From Terriglobia bacterium (GTDB lineage Bacteria > Acidobacteriota > Terriglobia > Bryobacterales > Bryobacteraceae), in the NCBI GenBank assembly GCA_020073445.1, contig JAIQFE010000006.1, positions 1 through 64,000 on the forward strand: a DNA stretch of 64,000 bases. The letters are read 5' to 3'. This document shows positions 8,059 through 17,033 of the stretch, in pieces (the stretch's first letter is position 1; each line of letters opens with the position of its first letter). The notes beneath the pieces were generated by a model. That model did no database searches and had not been told where the DNA came from. It saw nothing but the letters and a program-made list of their open reading frames with translations. A program made the position numbers and the translations under genes.

Positions 8059-8544
8059 GTGACCAATCGATGTCCGTTCTGTACGAACTACGCCTATGCT
8101 GCGAGCGTCGGGGACGCTTACCAGCTGGATTGCCGTTATTGTGAAATTCAAATTGAGATTACGAAGCGGGCTTACTCGGCCCGGTGCCCCGATCCCGTCG
8201 GAGTGCTAGATTATATCCGGGAAAAACTCAAGGTGAGCACCAGGCCGCGAGTGGATATTGCGGACATGAAGCGCCGGCAATTGCCGCCCGAGCCGAGACA
8301 AGAGGAAGAGATGACCGCAAATGATAATGACGCATTGACGACAGCCGCCAAGGCGGTCGGAACCACGCTTGGAAAGCTTGCGGTAAAGACCGGCATGGTC
8401 ACGCCGCCCGCCGGACCCGTCAAGACGCGCAAAAAGGTCGCTGCCAAGAAAAAGGCGCCGGCCGCCAAGGCAGCACTCGGCGTTAAGAGGAAGGCTGCTC
8501 CTAAGAAATCCGTCAGAAAGCCCGCCTCCAAGAAGAAGGCGTAA
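8059..8544 (+). CDS. Zinc-ribbon protein with histone H1-like tail
   Basis: 161 residues from GTG 8059 (MTNRCPFCTNY). An N-terminal four-cysteine ribbon (CPFC near residue 5 and CRYC near residue 26) probably binds zinc. After an acidic linker (QEEEMTANDNDALTT), the last 60 residues are Lys/Ala/Pro-rich with AAKKKAPAAKAA-type repeats, as in histone H1-like and HU-tail proteins that bind DNA without sequence preference. The possible operator at 7985-8008 suggests regulation. A nucleoid or nucleic-acid-binding role is inferred from composition only. Confidence 0.7.
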   Translation: MTNRCPFCTNYAYAASVGDAYQLDCRYCEIQIEITKRAYSARCPDPVGVLDYIREKLKVSTRPRVDIADMKRRQLPPEPRQEEEMTANDNDALTTAAKAVGTTLGKLAVKTGMVTPPAGPVKTRKKVAAKKKAPAAKAALGVKRKAAPKKSVRKPASKKKA

Positions 8545-8556
8545 ACTGAAACGCGT

Positions 8557-8763
8557 TCAAGTCGACCGCGCGCGGTCGCGTGGCAGCGACGGATCAGAGG
8601 CGCGCGTCAGGTCATTCGGCTCCGGACTTGGTTGTTCTTGGATCCATTGGAGCCACGCGTCGGTCTTTTGGGTTGCCTCTTTCGCCGTAAGCCCGTAACG
8701 CTCTTGCAGCTGATTCAATAAGGTTTTACGCCATTCCTTCGAGATCCGCTTCCGGCGCATACG
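8557..8763 (-). CDS. Small CsbD-like hypothetical protein
   Basis: 68 residues from ATG 8763 (MRRKRISKEWRKTLL). The stretch LLNQLQERYGLTAKEATQKTDAWL resembles the C-terminal helix pair of CsbD-type stress proteins, in which 'QERYGI..EEAE..VD' is usual. The N-terminal CsbD motif is absent, so this is only a partial likeness. It is basic at the start and acidic at the end. Convergent with the zinc-ribbon gene, 12 bases apart. Confidence 0.45.
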   Translation of the reverse strand, partial: RMRRKRISKEWRKTLLNQLQERYGLTAKEATQKTDAWLQWIQEQPSPEPNDLTRASDPSLPRDRARST

Positions 8764-9024
8764 TCTCCTTGTCTTCCCTTCCGCCCGCCTGTGGCGCGTG
8801 ACCTGCATCGCCGACGCGCCGGGATCCCCTGTTTCGAACTCGCCTGAAACGTTGGCACTTCGCGATGCTCTCTTCGACGTGACAGCGCGAGGTCAATAAT
8901 AGTGCAAGCGCGATACCAGCTGTAACTCATTGATTCCGCGGGAGCACGCTGCGCCGGGAGTCCGATCCGCAACAACGCCGCCGGGTGAAGGATGCAAAAC
9001 TGAACACCCTTGCCGGTGAAGACG

Positions 9025-10875
9025 TTACGGGGCGGGGGACGCGGCATGCTTGACTTGCGCGACCGCCAAGCGCCGGAGCATCGAACGCTTCTTGAGGTGG
9101 TGAGCTTGCATGGCATGGAGGACGTGATCCAGAAAGCGGACGGCCTCCACGATGTGCTCGCCCTTGTTCAGCATGACGCATTCGGCGCCGACACCCATGG
9201 CTGCATCGGTGACCTCCGCACGCGACGGGATTCCCGTCTTGGCCAGCGTCTCGAGCACCTGTGTGGCCCAGATCACCGGAATGTGTGCGGCTTCGCTCAG
9301 CCACAGGATCTCTTCCTGGACTTCGGCCAGCCGCTCAAAGCCGATCTCAACCGCCAGATCGCCCCGCGCCACCATAATGCCGACGGGATGATGGCGCAGG
9401 GCAGCCAGCAGAATGAGCGGGAGCTGATCGAATCCCTGTCTGCTTTCGATCTTGAGGATGACTCCCAATCCACTCTTGCCGCGAGCCTCCAGTTCGTGCC
9501 TGAGCTCCAGAACATCTTCGGGCCGGTGGGCGAAGGACAGGCCGACGATATCGGCATGCTCGGCGATAAAATCGAGGTCGCGCCGGTCTTTCGCTGTTAT
9601 CGCGCCCATACCGAGATCGGTTTTCGGAAGATTGATGCCCTTGGCTGAGCCGAGCTTGGCTACTGAGCCGGGGTGCAGGATTTCGACCACTATATGACCC
9701 GGATGGACCTCCCGAATGCGGCCTTCGATTTTCCCGTCGTCGAAGAAGATGGGCTGTCCCGTTTGCGCGGTGGAGAAGACTTCGGGAAGCGTGCATGAGA
9801 TGTGCGGGAGATCGCGATGCTTCGCCAACAGGGCGTTTTCGTCCCTGGTCAGGATGAGCAGATCGCCGGCGTGAAGGCGAAGAGGCTCCTCGACAAATGG
9901 CAGCTCGCCGACGTGCCCAGTGGCGATTTTAGCGCCGTCGCGGAGCAGCGACAATGCTGCGCGGCTAAGGATGTAGGCGCCCTGTTCGCAGGTGCAGACG
10001 CAGGCGTGATCGCTCTTTTCGATCACAGCGAGTTCCCGCTTCTTCTTCTCACTATTCTTGACTCGAATGATGTCGCCGGGGCACGCGGCGCGCACCAGAG
10101 TCTCGGGCACCGGGAGCAGGGCGTCGACCGAGGGCAGGGAACCAGCATCGTAGTGCCTGGCCACCAGCGCGATACGCGCGGGAGCGATCACATCGCCGCG
10201 TGTATCCTTGCCGACCCGCCACCGGACCACGTGATGTCCGCGGTGGATAGGACCAGTTCGCAGCTTGGGACCGGCCAGATCCATCACCACTCGGCAGTGT
10301 TTGCCCGATTCCTGGTTGGCCCGGTGCATGTGAGCGATCATGCGCTCCCACTCGATCTCCGAATCGTGCGCGCAATTTACGCGCATAACGTCCATGCCCG
10401 CCTCGACCAGGTTTTTGACAAGTTCGTAGGACTGGGCGGCTTCCGATGGCATGGTGACCATGATTCGAACCGCGCGACCTACGGGAGCCGGACCCAGAAG
10501 ATGGTCCGCTTGCTCCGTCAGGGCAGCCGGCCCGCTGGTGAAGTCGACCGAGGGCGACTGCCGCGGTGAATCGAAACACGCTCCCGCGAGCGATTCCAGA
10601 ATGGCGATGACGGCCTCCAGTCCGGCGAGCACGCTCGATTCGCTGCGTCCCAGAGACGAGAGCCCGAGAGCGGCCAGCCGGGATTGCAGATCGCGCAAAT
10701 CTTGTTTGCGCAAAGCCAGATAGTGGAGGAAATTCTCCACGCTGCGGCGAGACTGCGGGCAGGCCTCGGCGATGGACGCTCCGAATTCCTGTTCCATGGC
10801 GAGGCAAGACTCTCGAAGCTCTTTGAGCTCGGCGAGCAGGCTACTGATGTGCGTTGAGCTCGTACGAACCGGCAT
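9025..10875 (-). CDS. Atypical pyruvate kinase with N-terminal extension
   Basis: 616 residues against about 470 in standard enzymes. Pyruvate kinase makes ATP and pyruvate from phosphoenolpyruvate in the last step of glycolysis. The catalytic domain keeps DLAGPKLRTG, DDGKIEGRI, INLPKTDLGMGAIT, the KIE motif (VILKIESRQGFD), MVARGDLAVEIG and ATQVLETLAKTGIPSRAEVTDAAMG. There are about 130 extra N-terminal residues that look helical and have no known domain. The chain ends soon after the barrel, so the C-terminal allosteric domain is missing. There is also an expanded segment in the B domain region. It is divergent from the Nramp-like gene. A housekeeping enzyme is probably encoded elsewhere, so this may be a specialised paralogue. 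Confidence 0.8.
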   Translation of the reverse strand: MPVRTSSTHISSLLAELKELRESCLAMEQEFGASIAEACPQSRRSVENFLHYLALRKQDLRDLQSRLAALGLSSLGRSESSVLAGLEAVIAILESLAGACFDSPRQSPSVDFTSGPAALTEQADHLLGPAPVGRAVRIMVTMPSEAAQSYELVKNLVEAGMDVMRVNCAHDSEIEWERMIAHMHRANQESGKHCRVVMDLAGPKLRTGPIHRGHHVVRWRVGKDTRGDVIAPARIALVARHYDAGSLPSVDALLPVPETLVRAACPGDIIRVKNSEKKKRELAVIEKSDHACVCTCEQGAYILSRAALSLLRDGAKIATGHVGELPFVEEPLRLHAGDLLILTRDENALLAKHRDLPHISCTLPEVFSTAQTGQPIFFDDGKIEGRIREVHPGHIVVEILHPGSVAKLGSAKGINLPKTDLGMGAITAKDRRDLDFIAEHADIVGLSFAHRPEDVLELRHELEARGKSGLGVILKIESRQGFDQLPLILLAALRHHPVGIMVARGDLAVEIGFERLAEVQEEILWLSEAAHIPVIWATQVLETLAKTGIPSRAEVTDAAMGVGAECVMLNKGEHIVEAVRFLDHVLHAMQAHHLKKRSMLRRLAVAQVKHAASPAP

Positions 10876-11077
10876 GCTTTGCAGGCTGCAAGTATCGGGC
10901 CTTATTACAGTTGTGTTATGTAACAGAAGATGAGGATGTTCTGCCGAGTCACGGAAATGAACTTCGCGCGAAATGGCGCAAGCAGCGAGCGACTACCAGC
11001 AGCTGTCCTCTTGGTTCATGTATGGTGATCCAATTGCATCCGCTTCTACTCCAAGACCGCAGCGAGAAGATTCCGGA

Positions 11078-12379
11078 ATGACCGTACCTTCGCAGAAGAA
11101 GAGGAAACAGAAACGCTACGCCACGCCCCGCACCTCTGAGGGGTTTTTCAGCGGCTTGGGACCTGGTCTGATCACCGGCGCCGCCGATGACGACCCCTCG
11201 GGTATCTCGACCTATTCGGTCACCGGCGCCGCCTTCGGATACGCTCCGCTGTGGACAGCCCTGTTCTCATTTCCGTTGATGACCGCCGTGCAGATGATGT
11301 GCGCGCGGCTGGGGATGGTCACAGGCCAGGGGCTGGCCAGCGTGATCCGTCACCGCTATTCGAAAGAGGTGCTGTGGGGCGCGTGCACGCTGCTGGTCAT
11401 CGCCAACACGGTCAACATCGGCGCCGATCTTGGCGGCATGGGGAAAGTGACCGAGATGGTGACCGGCATCAATGCCGTCTACTGGACACCGGTCTATGCG
11501 ATGGTCATCGCATCCTTCCTGATCTGGTCGAATTACAACACCGTCGCGCGGATCTTCAAATGGCTCACGCTGGTGCTGTTCTCCTATGTTGGCGCGGCAT
11601 TCCTCGCGAAGCCCGATTGGGCCGCCGTGGCTCGATTTACGTTCATCCCTCATCTCGAAATGTCGAGTGAGTATTGGGCCACGCTGGTGGGAATCTTCGG
11701 AACCACCCTTTCACCGTACTTGTTTTTCTGGCAGGCGTCGGAGGAGGTCGAGGAGGAGCGCAAAGAGGGACTGGTGAGCCTCAAGCAACGTCAGGGAACG
11801 ACCGATGCGGCGTTGAAGCAGTCCCGGAATGACGTAGTTACGGGAATGTTCTTCTCGAACCTGATCATGTACTTCATCATCCTGACCACCGCCGCCACGT
11901 TGCATGCGCATGGCAAGACTACCATTACGACCGCACAGGACGCCGCGGAGGCATTGCGTCCTCTGGCCGGAAAGGGAGCCTATTGGCTGTTCAGCCTGGG
12001 GTTGATCGGCGCGGGGATGCTCGGTGTTCCGGTGCTGGCTGGATCGAGCGCCTACGCGGTTGCGGAGGCAGCGAAGTGGCGCGGGTCGCTGGCCGATCGT
12101 CCCCGGCGATCTCGCAATTTCTACGCGGTCATCGTTGCAGGATTGGCGCTGGGCCTGGCTTTGAACTTCGCCGGATTCAACGCCGTGTCGATGTTGTTCT
12201 GGTCGGCCGTTCTGAACGGCGTGCTGGCGCCTCCCCTGATTGTCGTCGTTCTGCTGCTGACCAGCAGCCGTAAGGTGATGGGCGCGCGCGCGAACCCTCG
12301 ATGGCTCTCCACACTCGGCTGGATCACCGTATTCGTAATGACGGCTGCCACCGTAGCGATGTTCGCGACGTGGAAGTAA
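11078..12379 (+). CDS. Nramp-family divalent metal transporter, atypical
   Basis: 433 residues from ATG 11078, with an upstream in-frame ATG at 10973. It has about 11 membrane helices with the LeuT-like Nramp order. Helix 1 reads GLITGAADDDPSGIST where classical Mn/Fe transporters have the DPGN metal motif. Helix 6 reads GTTLSPYLFFW where they have A-x-x-MPHN, so the metal-binding Asn and Met are both replaced. This matches a broad bacterial Nramp-like branch whose substrate may be Mg2+ or Mn2+. Substrate and direction cannot be told from the sequence. The promoter region is shared with the pyruvate kinase gene. Confidence 0.8.
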   Translation: MTVPSQKKRKQKRYATPRTSEGFFSGLGPGLITGAADDDPSGISTYSVTGAAFGYAPLWTALFSFPLMTAVQMMCARLGMVTGQGLASVIRHRYSKEVLWGACTLLVIANTVNIGADLGGMGKVTEMVTGINAVYWTPVYAMVIASFLIWSNYNTVARIFKWLTLVLFSYVGAAFLAKPDWAAVARFTFIPHLEMSSEYWATLVGIFGTTLSPYLFFWQASEEVEEERKEGLVSLKQRQGTTDAALKQSRNDVVTGMFFSNLIMYFIILTTAATLHAHGKTTITTAQDAAEALRPLAGKGAYWLFSLGLIGAGMLGVPVLAGSSAYAVAEAAKWRGSLADRPRRSRNFYAVIVAGLALGLALNFAGFNAVSMLFWSAVLNGVLAPPLIVVVLLLTSSRKVMGARANPRWLSTLGWITVFVMTAATVAMFATWK

Positions 12380-12455
12380 GCGCGGATCGCGACGCGCCAC
12401 CCCTGGTTATACTTAAAACAGAGAGCAGGTTTTTTGTAACGAGAGAAAGGTCTCG

Positions 12456-12650
12456 ATGAGCTATTTCGCCCAAGTTCTGACCGGAGCCCAGATCGACAGT
12501 GTTTTGGTGGACTCGGAGGTGACCTACATTATGCTGACCAACGGGACGCAGATCACCATCCGAGGACTAGTTGTGGTGCAGCCGAAGCATACCAAAACTG
12601 CATCTTCAGGCGCTTCGGTTAACGGACTAAAGCCCGAGCGTCACTTTTGA
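12456..12650 (+). CDS. Small hypothetical protein
   Basis: 64 residues, starting at ATG 12456 after GAGAGAAAGG. The fold is likely all-beta (IDSVLVDSEVTYIMLTNGTQITIRGLVVVQP), with a Ser/Thr/Lys-rich tail. It ends by overlapping the convergent stress-type gene by 10 bases. The family is not recognised. Confidence 0.5.
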   Translation: MSYFAQVLTGAQIDSVLVDSEVTYIMLTNGTQITIRGLVVVQPKHTKTASSGASVNGLKPERHF

Positions 12651-13201
12651 TAGCGGGGCATCGGCTTATCCGCGTTCGCGTAATCGCCCTTGCTCTCAGA
12701 CGTCGACGAGATATCTTCCGCGCCGGTATCCTTCAGGATGATTTCCGCTTTGTCCTGCCACCTGGAGTCATCCGTGTGAACCGATAGCAGGATGTTTCCG
12801 CCCTTGATGCGGCCTTCGTACCGTTTGGCCTCGTACTCAGGAATTCCCAAGCCAACGAGTCCGCCGGTAATGCCACCCACCGCTCCGCCGACGCCCACCC
12901 CGGTCAAAGCCGCGATAATGGGACCGGCGGCGATGAGCGGACCTACTCCGGGAATGGCTAAAGCTCCGATGCCCGCGAGCCAGCCCAGCGCTCCCCCGAC
13001 CACGGCACCGGAGGTCGCACCGGTAGCCATGCCTTCAGGTGCTTTGGTGCCTTTCTCATGCGCAAAGTCTTTCGTTCCTACGTTTTCGGGGAGCAACACC
13101 GAGATATCGGTATTCCGAAACCCTTGCGCCTTCAATTCGTCGACTGCATTTTCGACCTGCCGTCGCGTTGTGTAAAGTCCGAAGACTGCTTTATTTGCCA
13201 T
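12641..13201 (-). CDS. General-stress-type protein with glycine-zipper segment
   Basis: 186 residues from ATG 13201, with AAGGAG at a good distance. The N-terminal domain (AVFGLYTTRRQVENAVDEL...DISVLLPEN) is the ferredoxin-like fold of GSP17M/YflT-like and DUF1269-like proteins. The middle (about 75-130) is a long Gly/Ala run with glycine-zipper spacing (GALGWLAGIGALAIPGVGPL) that could enter a membrane. The C-terminal part (GNILLSVHTDDSRWQDKAEI) completes the domain. Such proteins are usually stress-induced; the exact role is unknown. The small two-helix membrane gene follows upstream in the same direction. Confidence 0.65.
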   Translation of the reverse strand: MANKAVFGLYTTRRQVENAVDELKAQGFRNTDISVLLPENVGTKDFAHEKGTKAPEGMATGATSGAVVGGALGWLAGIGALAIPGVGPLIAAGPIIAALTGVGVGGAVGGITGGLVGLGIPEYEAKRYEGRIKGGNILLSVHTDDSRWQDKAEIILKDTGAEDISSTSESKGDYANADKPMPRYQK

Positions 13202-13290
13202 CGCGATTAAGCTCCTTCTGTCCAGGGGGCCTGATAGGCCCCCGGCATGGAGATCCAGGCCTCGAGCTTCCGTTACCGGCAAATTCTGCT

Positions 13291-13494
13291 TCAGTGCTGG
13301 GTTCTTCGAAAAACATACAGGAACACGGTAAGGCTCAGTGCCGCCAACGCGTAAATAAACGCGGGGAACAGCTTTACCAGCGGGATCAGGCCCTGCGCTA
13401 CGTCGATGATGTCGAACACGAAGTAGTAGATCAGCAGCGCCGCTGCGAGCAGTGTTCCGATAAAAGCGAAGGTCGCCGCGCTTTTGTTTGTCAT
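13291..13494 (-). CDS. Small two-helix membrane protein
   Basis: 67 residues with two hydrophobic segments, FAFIGTLLAAALLIYYFVFD and LFPAFIYALAALSLTVFLYV, followed by a basic RRTQH end. It looks like a short inner-membrane stress protein of the YtxH/DUF-type size class but has no motif I can name. It lies between the ADOP permease gene and the GSP-like gene, all on the minus strand. Confidence 0.6.
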   Translation of the reverse strand: MTNKSAATFAFIGTLLAAALLIYYFVFDIIDVAQGLIPLVKLFPAFIYALAALSLTVFLYVFRRTQH

Positions 13495-13536
13495 GGTTGC
13501 ACCCGATTAAGGGATACCCCAAGAGCGCATTCCGTT

Positions 13537-16248
13537 TCACTCGTGGCGCAGGGCGACCATCGGATCGATCTTCGAAGCGCGTCGCGCGGGGGCGTAGCCG
13601 GCGATAACTGCTGCGGCGATCAGCACCGCAACGGCGACGGTAATCGCAACAGGATCGTTCGGCTTCATCCCAAACAGGAACGATTCGACGAATTTCGACG
13701 TGCCGAGCGCCACCGGCAGGCCGATCCCGAGCCCGACGATCGACACCAGGAACACCTGCCGCAGCACCATCCAGATCACGCCGCCGCGTTCCGCGCCCAA
13801 AGCCATGCGGATGCCGATTTCATTCGTGCGCCGGGCGACGCTGTAGCTCATGGTGCCGTAGAGGCCCACGCAAGCGATCGCGAGTCCGAGGATCGCGAAC
13901 GCAGTACAAAGTCTGGCGAAAACGATCGCCTGGTTGATCGACCGGTCGATTTCTGCCGTTTGGGTTCTTACGTTGAATACGGGCACTCGCGTGTCTGCCT
14001 GGTGGACGATTTCGCGTACGGTGTTGACCAGTACGAGCGGGTCGCCCGCCGTGCGTAGCGCGTATACCATCTGGGCCGGCTGCGGGAACCCTTGGTCGTA
14101 CGGGAGATAGACCACCGGCGGGATGTCGCGCGTCAGGCTGCCATAGCGCGCGTCCTTTGTGACACCGACGATCTCCATCTCGCGCCGAACCGGCCCTGCG
14201 TTCAGCACGAGCCGTTGGCCCAACGGATTCTGATTGCCGAAATTCGCTTTGGCAAACAGCTCGTTGATCACGGCAACAGAGGGCGATCCGGGCCGGTCAC
14301 GTTCGTCGAAGTCACGCCCAGCGAGGATCGGAATTTGCATGGTCGTGAAGAACGAGGGTCCGACGGTCAAAATACGGTTGGCGGGATTAGGCTCGGCGCC
14401 CAGTACGCCTATGGGCTCTCCAGTTCCGGCTTCGATCAGGGAGGAATCGGAGAGACTTACACTGCGCACACCGGGAATCGCGCTGAAGCGTGTCCGCAAG
14501 TCGCCGTAGAAGGAGGCGATCTCGGGATCCTGATGGCCTGCCGAACGTGCGTTCAGCTGAAACAGCAGGATATTCTCGCGATTGAAGCCAAGATTAATCG
14601 ATTGCAGATTGGACAGCGTGCGTACGAAGAGTCCGGCCGCGACCAGCATCAGCAACGAGATGGCGATCTGACCCGCCACCAACGTTTGCCCCAGGTTTAT
14701 CCGCCAAAATGTGTGTGGAGTGCGCGGCTGACTGCCGCGGATCTCCTTAAGAGCCGGGATCACGTCCACACGCGTGGACTGCATCGCCGGAGCCAGGCCG
14801 AACAACACGCCCGTAAGAAGTGAGAGTGCCGCGGTCACTCCCAGGACGTGCCAGTTTAAGTCCGCACGCACCCTGAAATCCGACGCCCCGTTAGCCAGCA
14901 GCAGAGTAAGGAATCGGATGCCCCAGATCGCGAACGACAGTCCCAGGACTCCGCCCAATGATGCCAGCAGGACGCTCTCGGTCAGCAGTTGCCTCACGAT
15001 GCGAGCACGGCTGGCGCCCACGCTGAGCCGGAGGGCCATTTCGCGTTGTCGCGAGGCAGAGCGCGCCAGCAGAAGATTGGCGATATTGGCGCACGCGATC
15101 GCCAGAATCAATCCCACCAGAGTTAGCAATACATAAAGCGGCTTCGAATACCGCCGGCGAAGCGCATCCAGCCCGCCGCCACCTTCCTTGATCGCCAGCT
15201 CGGGAAGATCGGCGCGCTCCTGGTCATTGGTGGCGGTACTATCCACCCATTGGTGGAAGCGCCCAGCCCACGCCGCTTGGGCTTGCGCGATGCTGACTCC
15301 CGGACGCAGGCGCACCATCACCTCTGTCCAATAGACGTTCTGGTTGAGATACCACCCGCGGGTAGTCGCGCCCAGCAGGAGGTTGGCATGCATTGGCAGA
15401 TAGAAATCCGGTGCGATGCCGGGATTGACGCCAAAAAACTCGGGTGGGGCTACGCCCACCACGGTGAAGGGAATGTTGTTGATCAGAATAGATTGGCCGA
15501 TGGCTTGCGCTGCTCCGCCAAACCGGCTTTGGCTTAAGCCGTAGCTAAGAATCGCCACGGACTCCGCTCCCGCCCGGTCGTCGTCGGCAATAATCAGCCG
15601 GCCGGCCGCGGGGGGAACGCCCAGGCCACGGAAGAAGTCGCCGGATACGAATTCACCGTTCGCAACGTCCGCTTGTCCCTTGACATTCAGATTGAAGGGC
15701 GTGGGTTGGTAGTGAGCGAACACGCTCGCGAAGACCGAGTCGTCCTTTTGGAAAAGCTCGAAAGCTGCGTAGGGAAAAATACCGCTGACGTACCCCTTGC
15801 GAGGGTCGTTATAGCTACTGCCGGACCGCGTGTGGACTCCGTGCATGACGGAGATCGAATGAGGAGATTCTTCGTCACGAGCGTTGCTTTGCCAGGTCAT
15901 CATGACCAGAGCCTCAGGATCTTTGACCGGCAGCGACCGCAGCAGGATCGAGTCCATGAAACTGTAGATCGCCGTGTTGGCGCCGATGCCGAGCGCGAGC
16001 GATAGTGCTGCAAGCGCGGTGAACGACTTGTTCTTGGCCATCGTGCGCAGGGCGTATCGAAGGTCCTGCCCGAGTTGTTCCCACAGGGTCCACGTCCACA
16101 TGGCTCGGCTATCCTCCTTGAGTAACGTGACGTTGCCAAATTTAGGCCGGCCGGAAAGCTCGGCGTGATGCTGCATCTCCTCGTCAAGTTCCGCCTCGAA
16201 CTGGCGTTTCCGGAAGTAGTAAAGAAGCCGGCGTAAGAAGCTGTCCAT
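13537..16248 (-). CDS. ADOP-type ABC transporter permease (MacB/FtsX-like)
   Basis: 903 residues from ATG 16248, two bases after the PadR stop. It opens with the ADOP N-terminal helices (LLYYFRKRQFEAELDEEM) typical of acidobacteria. Then follow TM1 (LAALSLALGIGANTAIYS), a MacB periplasmic core, an FtsX block (LTLVGLILAIACANIANLLLARSASRQREMALR), a second periplasmic core, and the last FtsX block ending APARRASKIDPMVALRHE. Such permeases work with a MacB-type ATPase in efflux or lipoprotein/antibiotic-peptide handling; no ATPase gene lies beside it here. The PadR repressor directly upstream should control it. Confidence 0.9.
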   Translation of the reverse strand: MDSFLRRLLYYFRKRQFEAELDEEMQHHAELSGRPKFGNVTLLKEDSRAMWTWTLWEQLGQDLRYALRTMAKNKSFTALAALSLALGIGANTAIYSFMDSILLRSLPVKDPEALVMMTWQSNARDEESPHSISVMHGVHTRSGSSYNDPRKGYVSGIFPYAAFELFQKDDSVFASVFAHYQPTPFNLNVKGQADVANGEFVSGDFFRGLGVPPAAGRLIIADDDRAGAESVAILSYGLSQSRFGGAAQAIGQSILINNIPFTVVGVAPPEFFGVNPGIAPDFYLPMHANLLLGATTRGWYLNQNVYWTEVMVRLRPGVSIAQAQAAWAGRFHQWVDSTATNDQERADLPELAIKEGGGGLDALRRRYSKPLYVLLTLVGLILAIACANIANLLLARSASRQREMALRLSVGASRARIVRQLLTESVLLASLGGVLGLSFAIWGIRFLTLLLANGASDFRVRADLNWHVLGVTAALSLLTGVLFGLAPAMQSTRVDVIPALKEIRGSQPRTPHTFWRINLGQTLVAGQIAISLLMLVAAGLFVRTLSNLQSINLGFNRENILLFQLNARSAGHQDPEIASFYGDLRTRFSAIPGVRSVSLSDSSLIEAGTGEPIGVLGAEPNPANRILTVGPSFFTTMQIPILAGRDFDERDRPGSPSVAVINELFAKANFGNQNPLGQRLVLNAGPVRREMEIVGVTKDARYGSLTRDIPPVVYLPYDQGFPQPAQMVYALRTAGDPLVLVNTVREIVHQADTRVPVFNVRTQTAEIDRSINQAIVFARLCTAFAILGLAIACVGLYGTMSYSVARRTNEIGIRMALGAERGGVIWMVLRQVFLVSIVGLGIGLPVALGTSKFVESFLFGMKPNDPVAITVAVAVLIAAAVIAGYAPARRASKIDPMVALRHE

Positions 16249-16250
16249 GA

Positions 16251-16583
16251 TCAAGCGGGCTGGATCACCCGAGTAATGGCGGCCGTCACCTTCTCGAACT
16301 CCGCGAGTTCCGCCGCCAGTTGTTTCCGGCCCTTCGGCGTCAGGGAATAGAAACGCGCTCGCCGGTTGTTTTCCGATTGCTTCCACTCGCCGACCACCCA
16401 ACCCTTGATCAGCATTCGCTGCAGGGCCGGGTACAGCGAGCCCTCCTCCACCTGCAGTACTTCTTGCGAAATTTGCTGGATGTGTTGGGCGATGCCGTAG
16501 CCATGCATCGGGCCGATCCGGAGCAAGGTCCTCAGGATCAGCATGTACAACGTGCCGGGCGGGATCTCGGTTCTGGCTTCCAT
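16251..16583 (-). CDS. PadR-family transcriptional regulator
   Basis: 110 residues from ATG 16583. The PadR winged helix is clear: GTLYMLILRTLLRIGPMHGYGI, then EGSLYPALQRMLIKGWV and RRARFYSLTPKGRKQL. PadR proteins repress neighbouring transporter genes and release DNA when they bind a small ligand. The stop codon is two bases before the ADOP permease ATG, so they form one transcript. An AT-rich, imperfectly symmetric site at 16590-16608 lies immediately upstream and may be its operator. Confidence 0.9.
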   Translation of the reverse strand: MEARTEIPPGTLYMLILRTLLRIGPMHGYGIAQHIQQISQEVLQVEEGSLYPALQRMLIKGWVVGEWKQSENNRRARFYSLTPKGRKQLAAELAEFEKVTAAITRVIQPA

Positions 16584-16589
16584 AGGCAG

Positions 16590-16608
16590 ACTATACAACA
16601 GTTATACT
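16590..16608 (-). promoter_or_regulatory. Candidate PadR operator / -10 region
   Basis: On the minus strand this reads AGTATAACTGTTGTATAGT. It is a partly symmetric AT-rich block with TATAAC and TATAGT, both -10-like, ending 6 bases before the PadR start. Overlap of operator and promoter would give autoregulation. It is not the textbook ATGT-N8-ACAT PadR site. Confidence 0.4.
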
Positions 16609-16625
16609 AGGGAAGCAATCGAAGG

Positions 16626-17033
16626 TTACACGATTCTTCGTCCAACCAGTCTCAGAGACAACTTTACGGAGACATAGGTGAGGAGTAGAGCCAGGAGGAT
16701 CCAGCCCCAGCCGCCGACATTCGCAGCGCGCAGCAACCCGCCAAAGTCTGAGAGTCCAGTCCACAGGAACGTCCCGATGGCTGTCCAAATGGATGGACCA
16801 GATGCTTCGTGCAGGCGCGGTGATCCGGGCCGCATGAGCTCGGCGACGAACATTCCCACCAGAGACAAAATGCACAAGACCAGGCCGGGCAGGGCGCGCT
16901 TCCAAGGAAACGCGATCGGTGCAGGTGCCGAGGCTTCCCGTCGGACCGCATCCATGACGTTCCTCGTAAAGTTCGCTGACGGTACTATGCGTTGCTCCGC
17001 GGAAAACATGCGGTCCAATTCGTCATCCCTCAT
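16626..17033 (-). CDS. Membrane protein, probable anti-sigma factor
   Basis: 135 residues with a cytoplasmic N-terminus (MRDDELDRMFSAEQRIVPS) of the length of an anti-sigma domain. The first membrane helix is LPGLVLCILSLVGMFVAELM, with two more segments near residues 85 and 115. No zinc-finger HxxxCxxC motif is present, so it is not a classical ZAS protein. Its ATG overlaps the sigma factor stop by 4 bases (ATGA). Partner function is inferred from this coupling. Confidence 0.65.
   Translation of the reverse strand: MRDDELDRMFSAEQRIVPSANFTRNVMDAVRREASAPAPIAFPWKRALPGLVLCILSLVGMFVAELMRPGSPRLHEASGPSIWTAIGTFLWTGLSDFGGLLRAANVGGWGWILLALLLTYVSVKLSLRLVGRRIV

Noticed and set aside
9010-10569. Two long plus-strand frames opposite pyruvate kinase
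   Set aside because: Antisense to conserved catalytic blocks, with no ribosome sites.
13039-14058. Plus-strand frame of 339 codons across the ADOP 3' end and the small membrane gene
   Set aside because: It crosses two supported minus-strand genes and an intergenic gap, and has no signal or motif.
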